DNA of 64,000 bases from Fistulifera solaris (Eukaryota; Bacillariophyta; Bacillariophyceae; Naviculales; Stauroneidaceae), in contig AP026180.1 in the NCBI GenBank assembly GCA_030295235.1, positions 124,001-188,000 of the forward strand, in the 5' to 3' direction. Of this stretch, positions 55,034 through 64,000 are shown piece by piece (position 1 is the first letter of the stretch; each line of letters begins with the position of its first letter). The notes beneath the pieces are model-generated. The model was given only the letters and a program-made list of their open reading frames with translations. It ran no database searches and was not told the origin of the DNA. A program made the translations under genes and the position numbers.

Positions 55034-55978
55034 CTAAAACGATATCGCCTTCCCCGCATAATCATACAATCCACCCGAATGTTTTGCTTCCAACTGTTGT
55101 AATACTTGCAATAGCTGTTCCACTGTATATTCTGGCGCAAACAAGGATTCCGGCTTGACATTTCGTTGAAAGGGTTGACTCAAATCTGTGCGAGTCGTCC
55201 CCGGATGCAATGCCACACAATACACGGGGGCCTGGTTCCGACGGACCCTGGCTAACTCCAATGCGGTTGTTCTGGTGAATTGATTCAAGGCACTTTTGCT
55301 CATACGATAGGAATACCACCCACCGAGTTGATTGTCCGTAATCGAACCAACTCTTGCTGATAGGTTGGCAATGATGCGGGGTGTAGAAGAAGTCGTCGAT
55401 GGCTGCTGCATGAGCGGTAATAGCTGCTGAGTCCACAAGATAGGTCCCAAAACATTGACTTGCATTGTTCGCAAGAACCAGTCGGGTTGAATTTGCGATA
55501 AAGCACGTTCGGGCATGTGTGTTTCGTCGTGCAAAATGCCGGCGACGTTCAGTAAAACATGAACGGGTCGGCCTTGAAGTTGGCTTTTCAATTCCTCTCC
55601 GGCTTGTTGTATACTAGAAGGATCCGCCAAGTCTAACGCCAAAGGAATTACGCGATCAGGATTGCTCAAGGACAAATCGCGCGTTGGATTTCGACAACAA
55701 GCCACAACCATCCCTTGATAATCATGTAAAAACGCTTCACAAAATTGTTTTCCGATGCCTCGTGAAGCTCCAGTTACCACATAAACAGCATTGGGATCAT
55801 CACGAGGTATATTCTTGTTGCTGTTGTAGGGAACATCAATATCCGGAAAGATGGGTGCGCCCAATGTTCCGGGAGGTACGTGTTGTGTCGCCCATCGACG
55901 CGTAATACTGTGGTTGGTGGCAACGCGAGATGATGATGACAGAGTAAAGGCGAGAACTGATCGAAATGGAAGTAACAT
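55034..55978 (-). CDS. Short-chain dehydrogenase/reductase
   Basis: A single frame of 314 residues. The Rossmann motif TGASRGIG is at about residue 68, NVAG at about 145, catalytic Ser in ANLSARVGS, and YSYRMSK (YxxxK) at about 223; HPGTTRTDLSQPF follows as in CsgA/C-factor-type SDRs. The N-terminal 60 residues (MLLPFRSVLAFTLSSSSR...) are not part of the domain and may target an organelle; there is no clean ASAF site. It should reduce or oxidise an alcohol or ketone with NAD(P)H. The substrate is unknown. Confidence 0.9.
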   Translation of the reverse strand: MLLPFRSVLAFTLSSSSRVATNHSITRRWATQHVPPGTLGAPIFPDIDVPYNSNKNIPRDDPNAVYVVTGASRGIGKQFCEAFLHDYQGMVVACCRNPTRDLSLSNPDRVIPLALDLADPSSIQQAGEELKSQLQGRPVHVLLNVAGILHDETHMPERALSQIQPDWFLRTMQVNVLGPILWTQQLLPLMQQPSTTSSTPRIIANLSARVGSITDNQLGGWYSYRMSKSALNQFTRTTALELARVRRNQAPVYCVALHPGTTRTDLSQPFQRNVKPESLFAPEYTVEQLLQVLQQLEAKHSGGLYDYAGKAISF

Positions 55979-57227
55979 AATAAGAACCAGCCTGGATTAC
56001 GAGAGAGGTCCGAGAGAGCAAGTGCACAGATACTAATCGTCAAATCAATTTATACGGAGTAATAACAATCTAGACTATTGCATGAATTCTTTCGTCGCAA
56101 CAAAAAAAAAGAGGAAAAATGAGTCAGAACATACACATGTCTTTCCAGTTTTCAAAGATAGTAACCTTACGGAGTAGATCACTGACAACCGTTTCCAGAT
56201 TTTCTGGATCATACATAGAAATTCTGTAAGTTCAAGAACACCGACTGTTGCTGACGCCTATGTGACGGCTGAAAAAGTGAATAGAGTCGAATACCAGTCC
56301 GATAGGAGATACTGTGGATTTTTTTCGGTTAAGGTACAAGTCTCGCTATTTTTCAAAAAGATCGAGCCTTTGACAACTTTAATACTAAGAAATGTGATCA
56401 ACTATGTAATAATAACCATTGTGGAATAGTTCAGTGCTAGTGGCGCCGTTGCTTCTAAGCTTTTTGGATACATGGTAATAACGAATAAAAATCATCCAGT
56501 CGTGAACTGGTAGAACCAACAGTTTGGATCATAGTAAAAACATGAAGATCAGGATCGAAAACATTGCCGGCTGAAATCGCAATTGCGCGAAATTCCAAGG
56601 TGAGAGCATAGTTAGTCTAGATTTGGATCTATTATTGTAATGAGACTATAATCAAACGCGAAAAAGACAAAACATTTTGCGCTGCAGGCTGGATATTTTG
56701 ACAAAAAGGATTGGTGCAGTCTCATGACAGAAATCCAGTCGTGAACTGGTAGAACCAACAGTTTGGATCATAGTAAAAACATGAAGATCAGGACTCGAAG
56801 ACATTGCCGGCTGAAATCGCAATTGCGCGAAATTCCAAGGTGACAGCATAATTAGCTCTGGATCTATTATTGTAATGAGACTATAATCAAACGCGAAAAA
56901 GACAAAACATTTTGCGCTGCAGGCTGGATATTTTGACAAAAAGGATTGGTGCAGTCTCATGACAGAAATCCAGTCGTGAATTGGTAGAACCAACAGTTTG
57001 GATCAACAGAATTTCTGTATCTTCAAGGCAATTTTTCCAGATTTTCTGGAACGACAGTCGATGGTTTTACAGAGAGGAATTGCAACGCACTCAAACGGCC
57101 TTTTCAATAATAAAAATGGACGACGACTCTTTCACGAAGCTTCAAACAGAGGGTTGCATTAGGTTTGATGAGAAAGTTTTGCGTTGATGTTGCAGAATTC
57201 GCTGCTGGGTAGCACATAAGTTCAAGA
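55979..57227. repeat. Intergenic with a 237-bp direct repeat, 2.2 copies
   Basis: CCAGTCGTGAACTGGTAGAA recurs at 56496, 56735 and (with one change) 56970, so two full units of 239 and 235 bp and a partial third. The unit contains GCCGGCTGAAATCGCAATTG and GCGCTGCAGGCTGG. Short HSE-like palindromes (TTTCCAGATTTTCTGGA type) flank the array near 56196 and 57036. No gene is seen. Confidence 0.88.
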
Positions 57228-59092
57228 ATGAACTTTCAGGTGTTGTTCGATCGACCGCATCCTCTGTATCTGGCGGGCGAAACTATCACAGGAACGATCC
57301 AGTTCAGTTCGAAGATAATCAAAAATGACACGCAACAAAAAGAATCCGAAGAAAATGAAAAAGAAAGCATTGGCTCTCTCAAGTCGCTGTTTGTTACATT
57401 CTCGTGCACCGCTGAATGTGGGTGGAAGGAGCCAGCGACAAAGAATAATGAAAGCATCAGTCCCACTGTCTACTATTCTTCCAGACAAATACTCTTCTTT
57501 CAACAAGGATCAGCATCTACATTCGCCACAGCACCTCAGATGATCGCACGCGGTGTCACTATTGTCGAAATGGACTCGCGTTATAACACGGCTTCGACTG
57601 ACCCCCATAGCGGCGACGAGATTGAGCCATTGTTCTGGATATTTCAAGTGCTTTGGTGGCCCCAGACATTACAACACAGCAGCAGGAACAGTGCCCCTCT
57701 TTGTTTAGGACAAGTGATGGTGGAAAAGGAAGACGCGCAATTGAAAGAAACGGCCGAACAAGTGTCTTATCTCGTTACTCCCAGCATACATTCCGAAGGA
57801 TCTGTACCTTCCGCACAATCGATTGAAGTTTCTTTCCTTCAAGAACTTACAACAATTCATTCTGTAACTCTTCAACAGCCATTCATGGAAGGCGGGTTTT
57901 TGCAAGTAACACGCAATTTGCACACGAACAGGAAGGACGCCGACAATCAGCCTCTCCGCAACGCCGTACCGTTTTCGTTTGCGATAACTCGCAACGCTCC
58001 GTCGAGTCTAGCGATAGCAACCCCACAGGCGCAAATTCGTTACACCGTCACAATTTTGTTGGTGGACGAGAGTCACCGAGTGCACGAACAAGATGTCTGG
58101 GTCATTCCGCATCCGCCTCTTTTGCCAACATCCTGTACCGACCTACCTGGACACCCCGACAACAAGTTTCTTTACAACCCAGACGCGGTTTCTTTGGGTT
58201 GAGTACTTTTACCAGCGATCCTTATGACGAATATTGTATAACATGTCAAATGGGATTATCGCAAAGAATTTATGCGCCGGGGGATATTCTACAACTCACT
58301 TCACAGACACATGTCGAGAACTATACACACGATCAAGATATTCAGATTACATTACGCTTGATTCGTACTTTGACGTGTACGGTTTTGGATGGATACGTAC
58401 GTCAACAAGTGACTAGCAAATCATATCCGATAGGGACATTGCGGAAGCGCAGATTTTCTAAAGTTCTTTATCCGCATGAAACCTGGGAACCAACTCGGCA
58501 ACCACAGAACCACAATTCTACCTTTGTTATTCCTTCTGTTTCGCCGAGTACATGTTTTACAGAAGAAACAAATTCACCCGTGCAGATATCGTACACAGTG
58601 CAGCTACACGTCAGTCCGGCCAATAGCAATGAAACACTGGCCCAATCAGAATTGCCCGTTTACATTTGTGCATTGCCGCCAAATAAAATGTCCAATTTTC
58701 CGGATGGTGCCGAATGGGACTCAAACGAAAATGGGGAGGAAATTTGTTCAGAATGCACAGTCAACGACTCTCTCCCTTTACCCGAAATGTGCGTTTTACC
58801 CAGTCAAAGCAATGCGCTTTGGGACGTAACAATCAATGGACGATCTGGTGTTTATTCCCCTCGTGAACACGTGTTGACGATGTTGCACGAAGATGACGAG
58901 GAAGACGATGAACAATCTGACGGTGAAGTCTCCATACTGAGTGCAGAAGAGAGGATTGTGCAGAGCCGAACAACGACGGTCCCCGACGATGAAAGTCTTT
59001 CCGATCCGGACGACGAAGATGATGGGAATCAGTTTCCAGCGTCGGACTACGAGGAGGAATCGGGATCGAACCTGCCGCATGACCGGACATGA
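57228..59092 (+). CDS. Arrestin-domain protein
   Basis: The start is ATG 57228 (MNFQVLFDRPHPLYLAGETI). The frame breaks at GGG 58196-58198; one more G joins VSLG to LSTFTSDPYDEYC and gives 621 residues. The N-terminal arrestin sandwich has YLAGETITGTIQF, LFVTFSCTAECGW and PFSFAITRNAPSS; the C-terminal sandwich has LSQRIYAPGDILQLTSQ and DIQITLRLIRTLTC. A long acidic tail (EDDEEDDEQSDGEV, DDESLSDPDDEDDGN) closes the protein. Alpha-arrestins bind membrane cargo and recruit ubiquitin ligases. I see no clear PPxY motif, so ligase recruitment by the usual route is doubtful. The unspliced text would be two adjoining frames with a one-base overlap. Confidence 0.75.
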
Positions 59093-59128
59093 CAATAACA
59101 ACAAAATTTCTTCGCCGATTTGAAACGT

Positions 59129-60328
59129 TTATTCTGTTTCCTCCGTCTCAAAGTTCAGTTTCGTTTGATGATACCGAGGAAGAGGCTTATCAACGTCCAT
59201 CCAATACGGAAGTACGGTTGGTTCTTCATGACCATCATCGGACGTCGTGTACCAACTATTTCCGGTATTCATTGCTTCGTTGGCGAGCTCTGCCGAAAGA
59301 TACGGAAAAGAAGCAAGGGCCGCGCGTGTTTGAAAATGAGTGAGAACTCTGTTTCTAACACAAACTTCATTCTTCATCCGACAACTAAACTTACGATCCG
59401 CCAATCGATTGTCTGATCGATAGACATGCAACATAGTACATTCCTCCGGTTGTATTTCCTCCTCCAATAATCGCATCGCTTCTTCAAAATACGGTTTAAG
59501 ACTCTCTTTATTCACCTTCCATTGTTTCTGCATTTGTTGAATGACCAAATTCGAATCTCCCTGAATGTGCAACTCGACCGAAAACGTGCGTTCTGCGTTG
59601 GGGTGCAGCTTCCGCAATTCTTCTGCGGCAATCGATAATCCGACAATGACTCCATTGTATTCGGCTTCATTGTTGGTGGCCGACATTGGCACGAACGAAC
59701 GAGCATGCCATGTTTTCGTCTGCCATTGAGTCGTCGCTGAATTATCACTAGCAGAGGAAGGCGTTTGTTGCGTGATACGAACCACCGCACCCGAACCAGC
59801 TCTTCCTGGATTCCCCCGTGAACCACCATCGAATTGAATCGCAATGATCACTTGAGGCGCATCGGCGGAGCGCGGTCTCTTTCGTTGTGTGATAGAAGCA
59901 GCAGCTTCCGTATATCGTTTGGCAGTGGTTCGATCCGCATCGGATGACTTGTGACTTTCGGTACAGCCATTCATTCGTAAAAAGTTCTGTGCTTCTTGTT
60001 CTGTAGCAAACCCTTTAAAGGAGGCACCAGAGTAGCCTTTGACCTAAAGAATACGGCATAATTGTTTCGAAAAAACGACGAGGAAGACTCAGAAAGTGAA
60101 CAATCATTGTATTTAGCAGCAACGCGTCCCGTGAAAACCCGACGTTTCTTTTTGGATGCTTGCTTGTGTAATCGGCGATAGAATGTAAACGTGCAAACTC
60201 AACAACCTTATTTCCTTTTTCCTGCTTTGCTTACATACCTGAGCTTCACACTGCTGCCAAGAACGAAAGATGCCCGTGCTGTGTCCTCTAGCGACCGCAT
60301 AAAACCGTTTCTTGTCTTTATTACCCAT
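59129..60328 (-). CDS. Ribonuclease HI with hybrid-binding domain
   Basis: Three exons: 60328-60239, 60043-59395 and 59289-59129, with introns of 195 and 105 nt (GTATG...TTTAG and GTAAG...GGCAG); 299 residues. The N-terminal hybrid-binding domain reads KRFYAVARGHSTGIFRSWQQ, then GYSGASFKGFATEQEAQNFL. The catalytic domain has all four acidic residues: Asp in FDGGSRGNPG, Glu in NNEAEYNG, Asp in QGDSNLVIQQ and Asp in RSDNRLAD, the last spliced to QLANEAM. The enzyme cuts the RNA strand of RNA-DNA hybrids and clears R-loops and primers. No organelle presequence is seen, so it is probably nuclear. The gene converges with the arrestin gene; only about 36 bp separate the stops. Confidence 0.94.
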
Positions 60329-60504
60329 TCTTGATTTCTTGATATCGTTATTCAGTAATTGAGAAAAAGATTGAAGGAAAATGAACAACGCAGCAAACCA
60401 AAAAAAGATACCGGAGTAGTCTAAGGAGAGTAAATTTTGCCGCATACGGAGGAGTGATAAATAAGGTTAGGTCTAATCATCATAACAAGTACATGTAAGG
60501 TTAC

Positions 60505-62020
60505 GGGTTACGGAGTATGTAGGATCGAAAAGAATCTGGTCCAGATTTTCAGGACCACCACAGAATTTCTGTAGGAGCACACCACTAATTCCAGAATTTC
60601 TGGAAAATTCACTTTCTTTCGTTACGATCCAAGCAAAGCTTCCAAAATTGCTGCAACCCGCAACCACTTTCGTCGTGATCCATAACAACGACTTCAGATT
60701 TTCTGGAACGTGCGCAGCATTTTCGTAGGATCGAAAAGAATCTGGTCCAGAATTTCTGTACTACCACAGAATTTCTGTAGGAGCACACCACTAATTCCAG
60801 AATTTCTGGAATGTGCGTTTTCTTTCGTTACGATCCAAGCAAAGCTTCCAAAATTGCTGAAACCCGCAACCACTTTCGTCGTGATCCATAACAACGACTT
60901 CAGATATTTTGGAACGTGCGCAGCATTTTCGTAGGATCGAAAAGAATCTGGTCCAGAATTTCTGTACTACCACAGAATTTCTGTAGGAGCACACCACTAA
61001 TTCCAGAATTTCTGGAATGTGCGTTTTCTTTCGTTAAGATCCAAGCAAAGCTTCCAAAATTGCTGAAACCCGCAACCACTTTCGTCGTGATCCATAACAA
61101 CGACTTCAGATATTTTGGAACGTGCGCAGCATTTTCGTAGGATCGAAAAGAATCTGGTCCAGAATTTCTGGACCACCACAGAATTTCTGTAGGAGCACAA
61201 CACTAATTCCAGAATTTCTGGAATGAGCGTTTTCTTTCGTTACGATCCAAGCAAAGCTTCCAAAATTGCTAAAACCCGCAAGCACTTTCGTCATGGTCCA
61301 TAGCACCGACTTCAGATATTTTGGAACGTGCGCAGCATTTTCGTAGGATCGAAAAATAATCTGGTCCAGAATTTCAGGACCACCACAGAATTTCTCTACG
61401 ACCACACCACTAATTCCAGAATTTCTGGAGCATGCACTTTCTTTCGTTACGATCCAAGCAAAGCTTCCAAAATTGCTGAAACCCGCAACCACTTTCGTCG
61501 TGATCCATAACAACGACTTCAGATATTTTGGAACGTGCGCAGCAATTTTCGTAGGATCGAAAAGAATCTGGTCCAGAATTTCTGTACTACCACAGAATTT
61601 CTGTAGGAGCACACCATTAATTCCAGATTTTCTGGAACATTCACTTTCTTTCGTTACGATCCAAGCAAAGCTTCCAAAATTGCTGCAACCCGCAACCACT
61701 TTCGTCATGATCCATAACAACGACTTCAGATATTTTGGAACGTGCGCAGCATTTTCGTAGGATCGAAAAGAATCTGGTCCAGAATTTCAGGACCACCACA
61801 GAATTTCTCTACGACCACACCACATTTTCCAGAATTTCTGGAATGTGCGTTTTCTTTCGTTACGATCCAATCAAAGCTTCCAAAATTGCTGAAACCCGCA
61901 ACCACTTTCGTCGTGATCCATAACACCGACTTCAGATATTCTGGAACGTGCGCAGCATTTTCGTAGGATCGAAAAGAATCTGGTCCAGAATTTCTGGACC
62001 ACCACAGAATTTCTGTATGA
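60505..62020. repeat. 206-bp satellite rich in TTCnnGAA palindromes
   Basis: The word TGCGCAGCA occurs at 60711, 60917, 61123, 61329, 61536, 61743 and 61949, spacings 206-207 bp, so just over seven units. Each unit has a palindrome near TTCCAGAATTTCTGGAA, another of type ACAGAATTTCTGT, and a third of type GTCCAGAATTTCTGGAC or a variant. Open frames of 60-200 codons on both strands are by-products of repetition. The array lies between the RNase HI gene and the sulfotransferase. Confidence 0.95.
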
Positions 62021-62550
62021 TTGAAAACTCTATTTATAGAACACTCGCGAATCGCGAACGACCAAGGCTTGTGATACGAGCTGAGACTTTTGTTTTGATA
62101 TTCGATGCCCGTTTAGACTCGCGAAACGACTTATAAAGCAAACATTTTGTTGATTGTTAACATCTGATGATACTGCTGAAACTCGTAACAATAAACAATA
62201 GGAACAAAGGAACAAACCATGGGCAAGGTTCGACCGACCGACGGGCATTCGTCATTCAACGCAACGGACGCTTTCGCGGACCGTGGGACGTTGGACGACC
62301 GGCGCGCTCGTTCTTAACTATCTACAAGAAAGTACTTCGATGGTACCGTTGCTCGTCGTGTTTTTTCTCCCTCGTCGTTTCGTTCTCTTTATTTCATTTC
62401 CTCTCTCTTTTCCATCGATGGTCTTGTTGTGATAGTGTTGCAGAGAATTTTCTCTTTCATCAAATAATCAAAAGGAACAAACTCAGAAAAGCTGCTGTCG
62501 CTCAAATTCTTCCCGTCGTAAGCTAACGCAACAAAGAAGCGCACACAAAC
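62021..62550. other. Intergenic, sulfotransferase 5' flank
   Basis: Nothing recognised apart from pyrimidine-rich stretches (62350-62420), which may belong to the 5' UTR. Confidence 0.5.
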
Positions 62551-63945
62551 ATGGCGCGACGGCAATCCCTTCCGGTGACGGTGCTCTTCATTTTGTTCAT
62601 TGTGGTCTTGACGTATTTAGTACAAATGAATCAGATTGACATGACTTCATTTCAAGAAGTATGGAGTAAGGCAACGTCGGATACAGCTACGCAGAAAACA
62701 ACGCTCCCTTCGTTGCGATTTGTGTGGGATTCACAACCGACGAAAAGCACATCAAAAACGACGCAACCTGAGAATGATGATTCGAGTGACGACAGCGAAG
62801 ACGATGACGATGATGTCAAAAACGACAATCAAAAGGATAAAGAGGAAAGCAAAGATGATGACGAAGAGAGCAAAGACGAGGAAGAAAGTAGAGACGACGA
62901 TCAGGAAGGAAGCAAAGATGATGAAGAGGAAAGTAAAGACGAAAGCACCGATAGTGTAGACGATAGTAGCGGTGGCGGTGACAGTGACGACGCAAATGAC
63001 GGCAAATCCCTTCGCAAACCACCTCGTTCGTCTTCCACTATCATTCCCAAAGTCGCTTGGTTGGCCAGTTATCCCAATTCCGGTACATCCTATACGATGA
63101 CAACTGTCGAACGATCGACCGATTTGTCAACCGCCACCATGTACGGCATTGAAATTGCGACCAAAGACAAGGATACATCGGAAGTGGTCACACCGGGAGG
63201 CCCCTTGTGGGAAGGCATGTCGGGAAAACGCGGTACGACCATTCGACCTTTACCGACCACCTACGTCTTGACCAAAACACATTGTGGAGGGCGTTGCATC
63301 AAATGCCCCGCCACCGAATACGTCATTGATGTTGAAGAATTTCGTCAAGCCTGTTTGCGAACGACGGGATACGATCCACCGCGACAACGCTTTGAGCGAC
63401 AAATGAAAGTACCCGTCGCCAAAATATTGCATCTGATTCGTAGCCCCTTTACCAACATTGTCGCGCGCTTCCATTTGGAGCAGCGTCATTATGTACGAGA
63501 AGGCAACAACAAGTACGAACGCGATGCCGATGGTTTTCGTCAGTGGTGCAAGGATTTGGACAAGAGATACAGTAAAACGGAACATTTGGTGTGGCAGGAC
63601 GATCCGGCCTTGAAAGAACTTTTTTTGCAAGTGCCCTGTCGAGCGGAATTTTACAAATACACGCAATGGCACAACCATTTGTTCCAATTGCGTGACATGT
63701 TGTCCAATCCGAAGGACGACTACTTGGTCGTGCATTATGAAGACTACGAAACCAATTTGAATGCTACCATTGGAACGATTATGGACTTTTTAGAGCAAGA
63801 AGTAGTGAACCCATTGCGCGAATTCCGACCCTTGCCGGATTATGCCGATCATTTCTCGAAATCGGATCGTCGTCGTGTTCGACAATTAGTTCAGTACATG
63901 TCATCGAGTGAAACGTGGAGCATGTTGGAGCGCTATCTGGATTAA
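62551..63945 (+). CDS. Golgi-type sulfotransferase with acidic stalk
   Basis: A single intact frame of 464 residues, type II membrane topology: MARRQSLPVTVLFILFIVVL anchor, then an extremely acidic Asp/Glu/Ser/Lys stalk (residues about 70-150, for example DDSSDDSEDDDDDVKND), then the catalytic domain. WLASYPNSGTSYT is the 5'-phosphosulfate loop and LHLIRSPFTNIVARF carries the Arg and Ser that bind the 3'-phosphate of PAPS. C-terminal VVHYEDYETN and SETWSMLERY fit the fold. It should transfer sulfate from PAPS to a glycan or protein in the Golgi lumen, in keeping with sulfated exopolymers of diatoms; the acceptor is unknown. Repeats of ESKDDDEE/ESKDEEE in the stalk look like slipped duplications. 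Confidence 0.85.
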   Translation: MARRQSLPVTVLFILFIVVLTYLVQMNQIDMTSFQEVWSKATSDTATQKTTLPSLRFVWDSQPTKSTSKTTQPENDDSSDDSEDDDDDVKNDNQKDKEESKDDDEESKDEEESRDDDQEGSKDDEEESKDESTDSVDDSSGGGDSDDANDGKSLRKPPRSSSTIIPKVAWLASYPNSGTSYTMTTVERSTDLSTATMYGIEIATKDKDTSEVVTPGGPLWEGMSGKRGTTIRPLPTTYVLTKTHCGGRCIKCPATEYVIDVEEFRQACLRTTGYDPPRQRFERQMKVPVAKILHLIRSPFTNIVARFHLEQRHYVREGNNKYERDADGFRQWCKDLDKRYSKTEHLVWQDDPALKELFLQVPCRAEFYKYTQWHNHLFQLRDMLSNPKDDYLVVHYEDYETNLNATIGTIMDFLEQEVVNPLREFRPLPDYADHFSKSDRRRVRQLVQYMSSSETWSMLERYLD

Positions 63946-64000
63946 TTCAAACATATCTAAAATGAGTCGACGTGCTTATGAAGGCACTATGAAAGTAGAG

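Noticed and set aside
60505-62020. Open frames of up to 204 codons on both strands.
   Set aside because: They arise from the 206-bp repeat, change frame with each unit and overlap on both strands; no family resemblance.

Overview
This window is nuclear DNA of a photosynthetic stramenopile, most likely a raphid pennate diatom. The evidence is a nucleus-encoded cytochrome c6 and two light-harvesting proteins with ASAF/AAFAP plastid presequences, a delta-12 desaturase very close to the Phaeodactylum enzyme, short GT-AG introns (46-271 nt), and large tandem lineage-specific gene families. No rRNA, tRNA, CRISPR or prokaryotic operon structure was seen.

Layout. 1-4 kb: a Tudor-like gene running off the left edge, a 215-bp tandem repeat, a three-exon 2OG-Fe(II) oxygenase, and petJ (cytochrome c6). 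4.7-15.9 kb: a head-to-tail array of eight BTB/POZ genes, with a 33-bp minisatellite in front of copy 6. 16.1-20.3 kb: a MAD2L1BP/p31comet-like gene cut in two by a complete PIF/Harbinger transposon that has TIRs, a 3-bp target duplication, a DDE transposase and a second ORF. 20.6-25.5 kb: a second tandem family of unknown function that carries a duplicated p31comet tail. 27-29.3 kb: an IQ-motif protein and tyrosyl-DNA phosphodiesterase (TDP1). 29.3-33.7 kb: a repeat-rich zone with a nested insertion and an orphan basic protein. 34.2-50.3 kb: delta-12 desaturase, a giant six-repeat FEA1/phytotransferrin-like surface protein, a secreted Cys-rich protein, two LHC genes and a Rieske oxygenase of the PAO/Tic55 type. 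50.4-64 kb: a 1,292-residue triple glycosyltransferase, an SDR, an arrestin-like protein, RNase HI with its hybrid-binding domain, a 206-bp satellite of HSE-like palindromes, and a Golgi-type sulfotransferase.

Almost every broken reading frame here can be repaired by changing one mononucleotide run by one base. This affects conserved single-copy genes (desaturase, PAO-like, arrestin, TDP1) as well as the families. The simplest reading is uncorrected homopolymer error in the assembly, so several apparent pseudogenes may be intact. The Harbinger insertion is different: it is a clean 3,342-bp insertion whose removal restores a 272-codon frame.

The genes do not form one pathway. Plastid functions (petJ, two LHC genes, PAO-like) and secretory or cell-surface functions (FEA1-like giant, Cys-rich secreted protein, glycosyltransferase, sulfotransferase) dominate the single-copy part. 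The tandem families and repeats dominate 4-34 kb.
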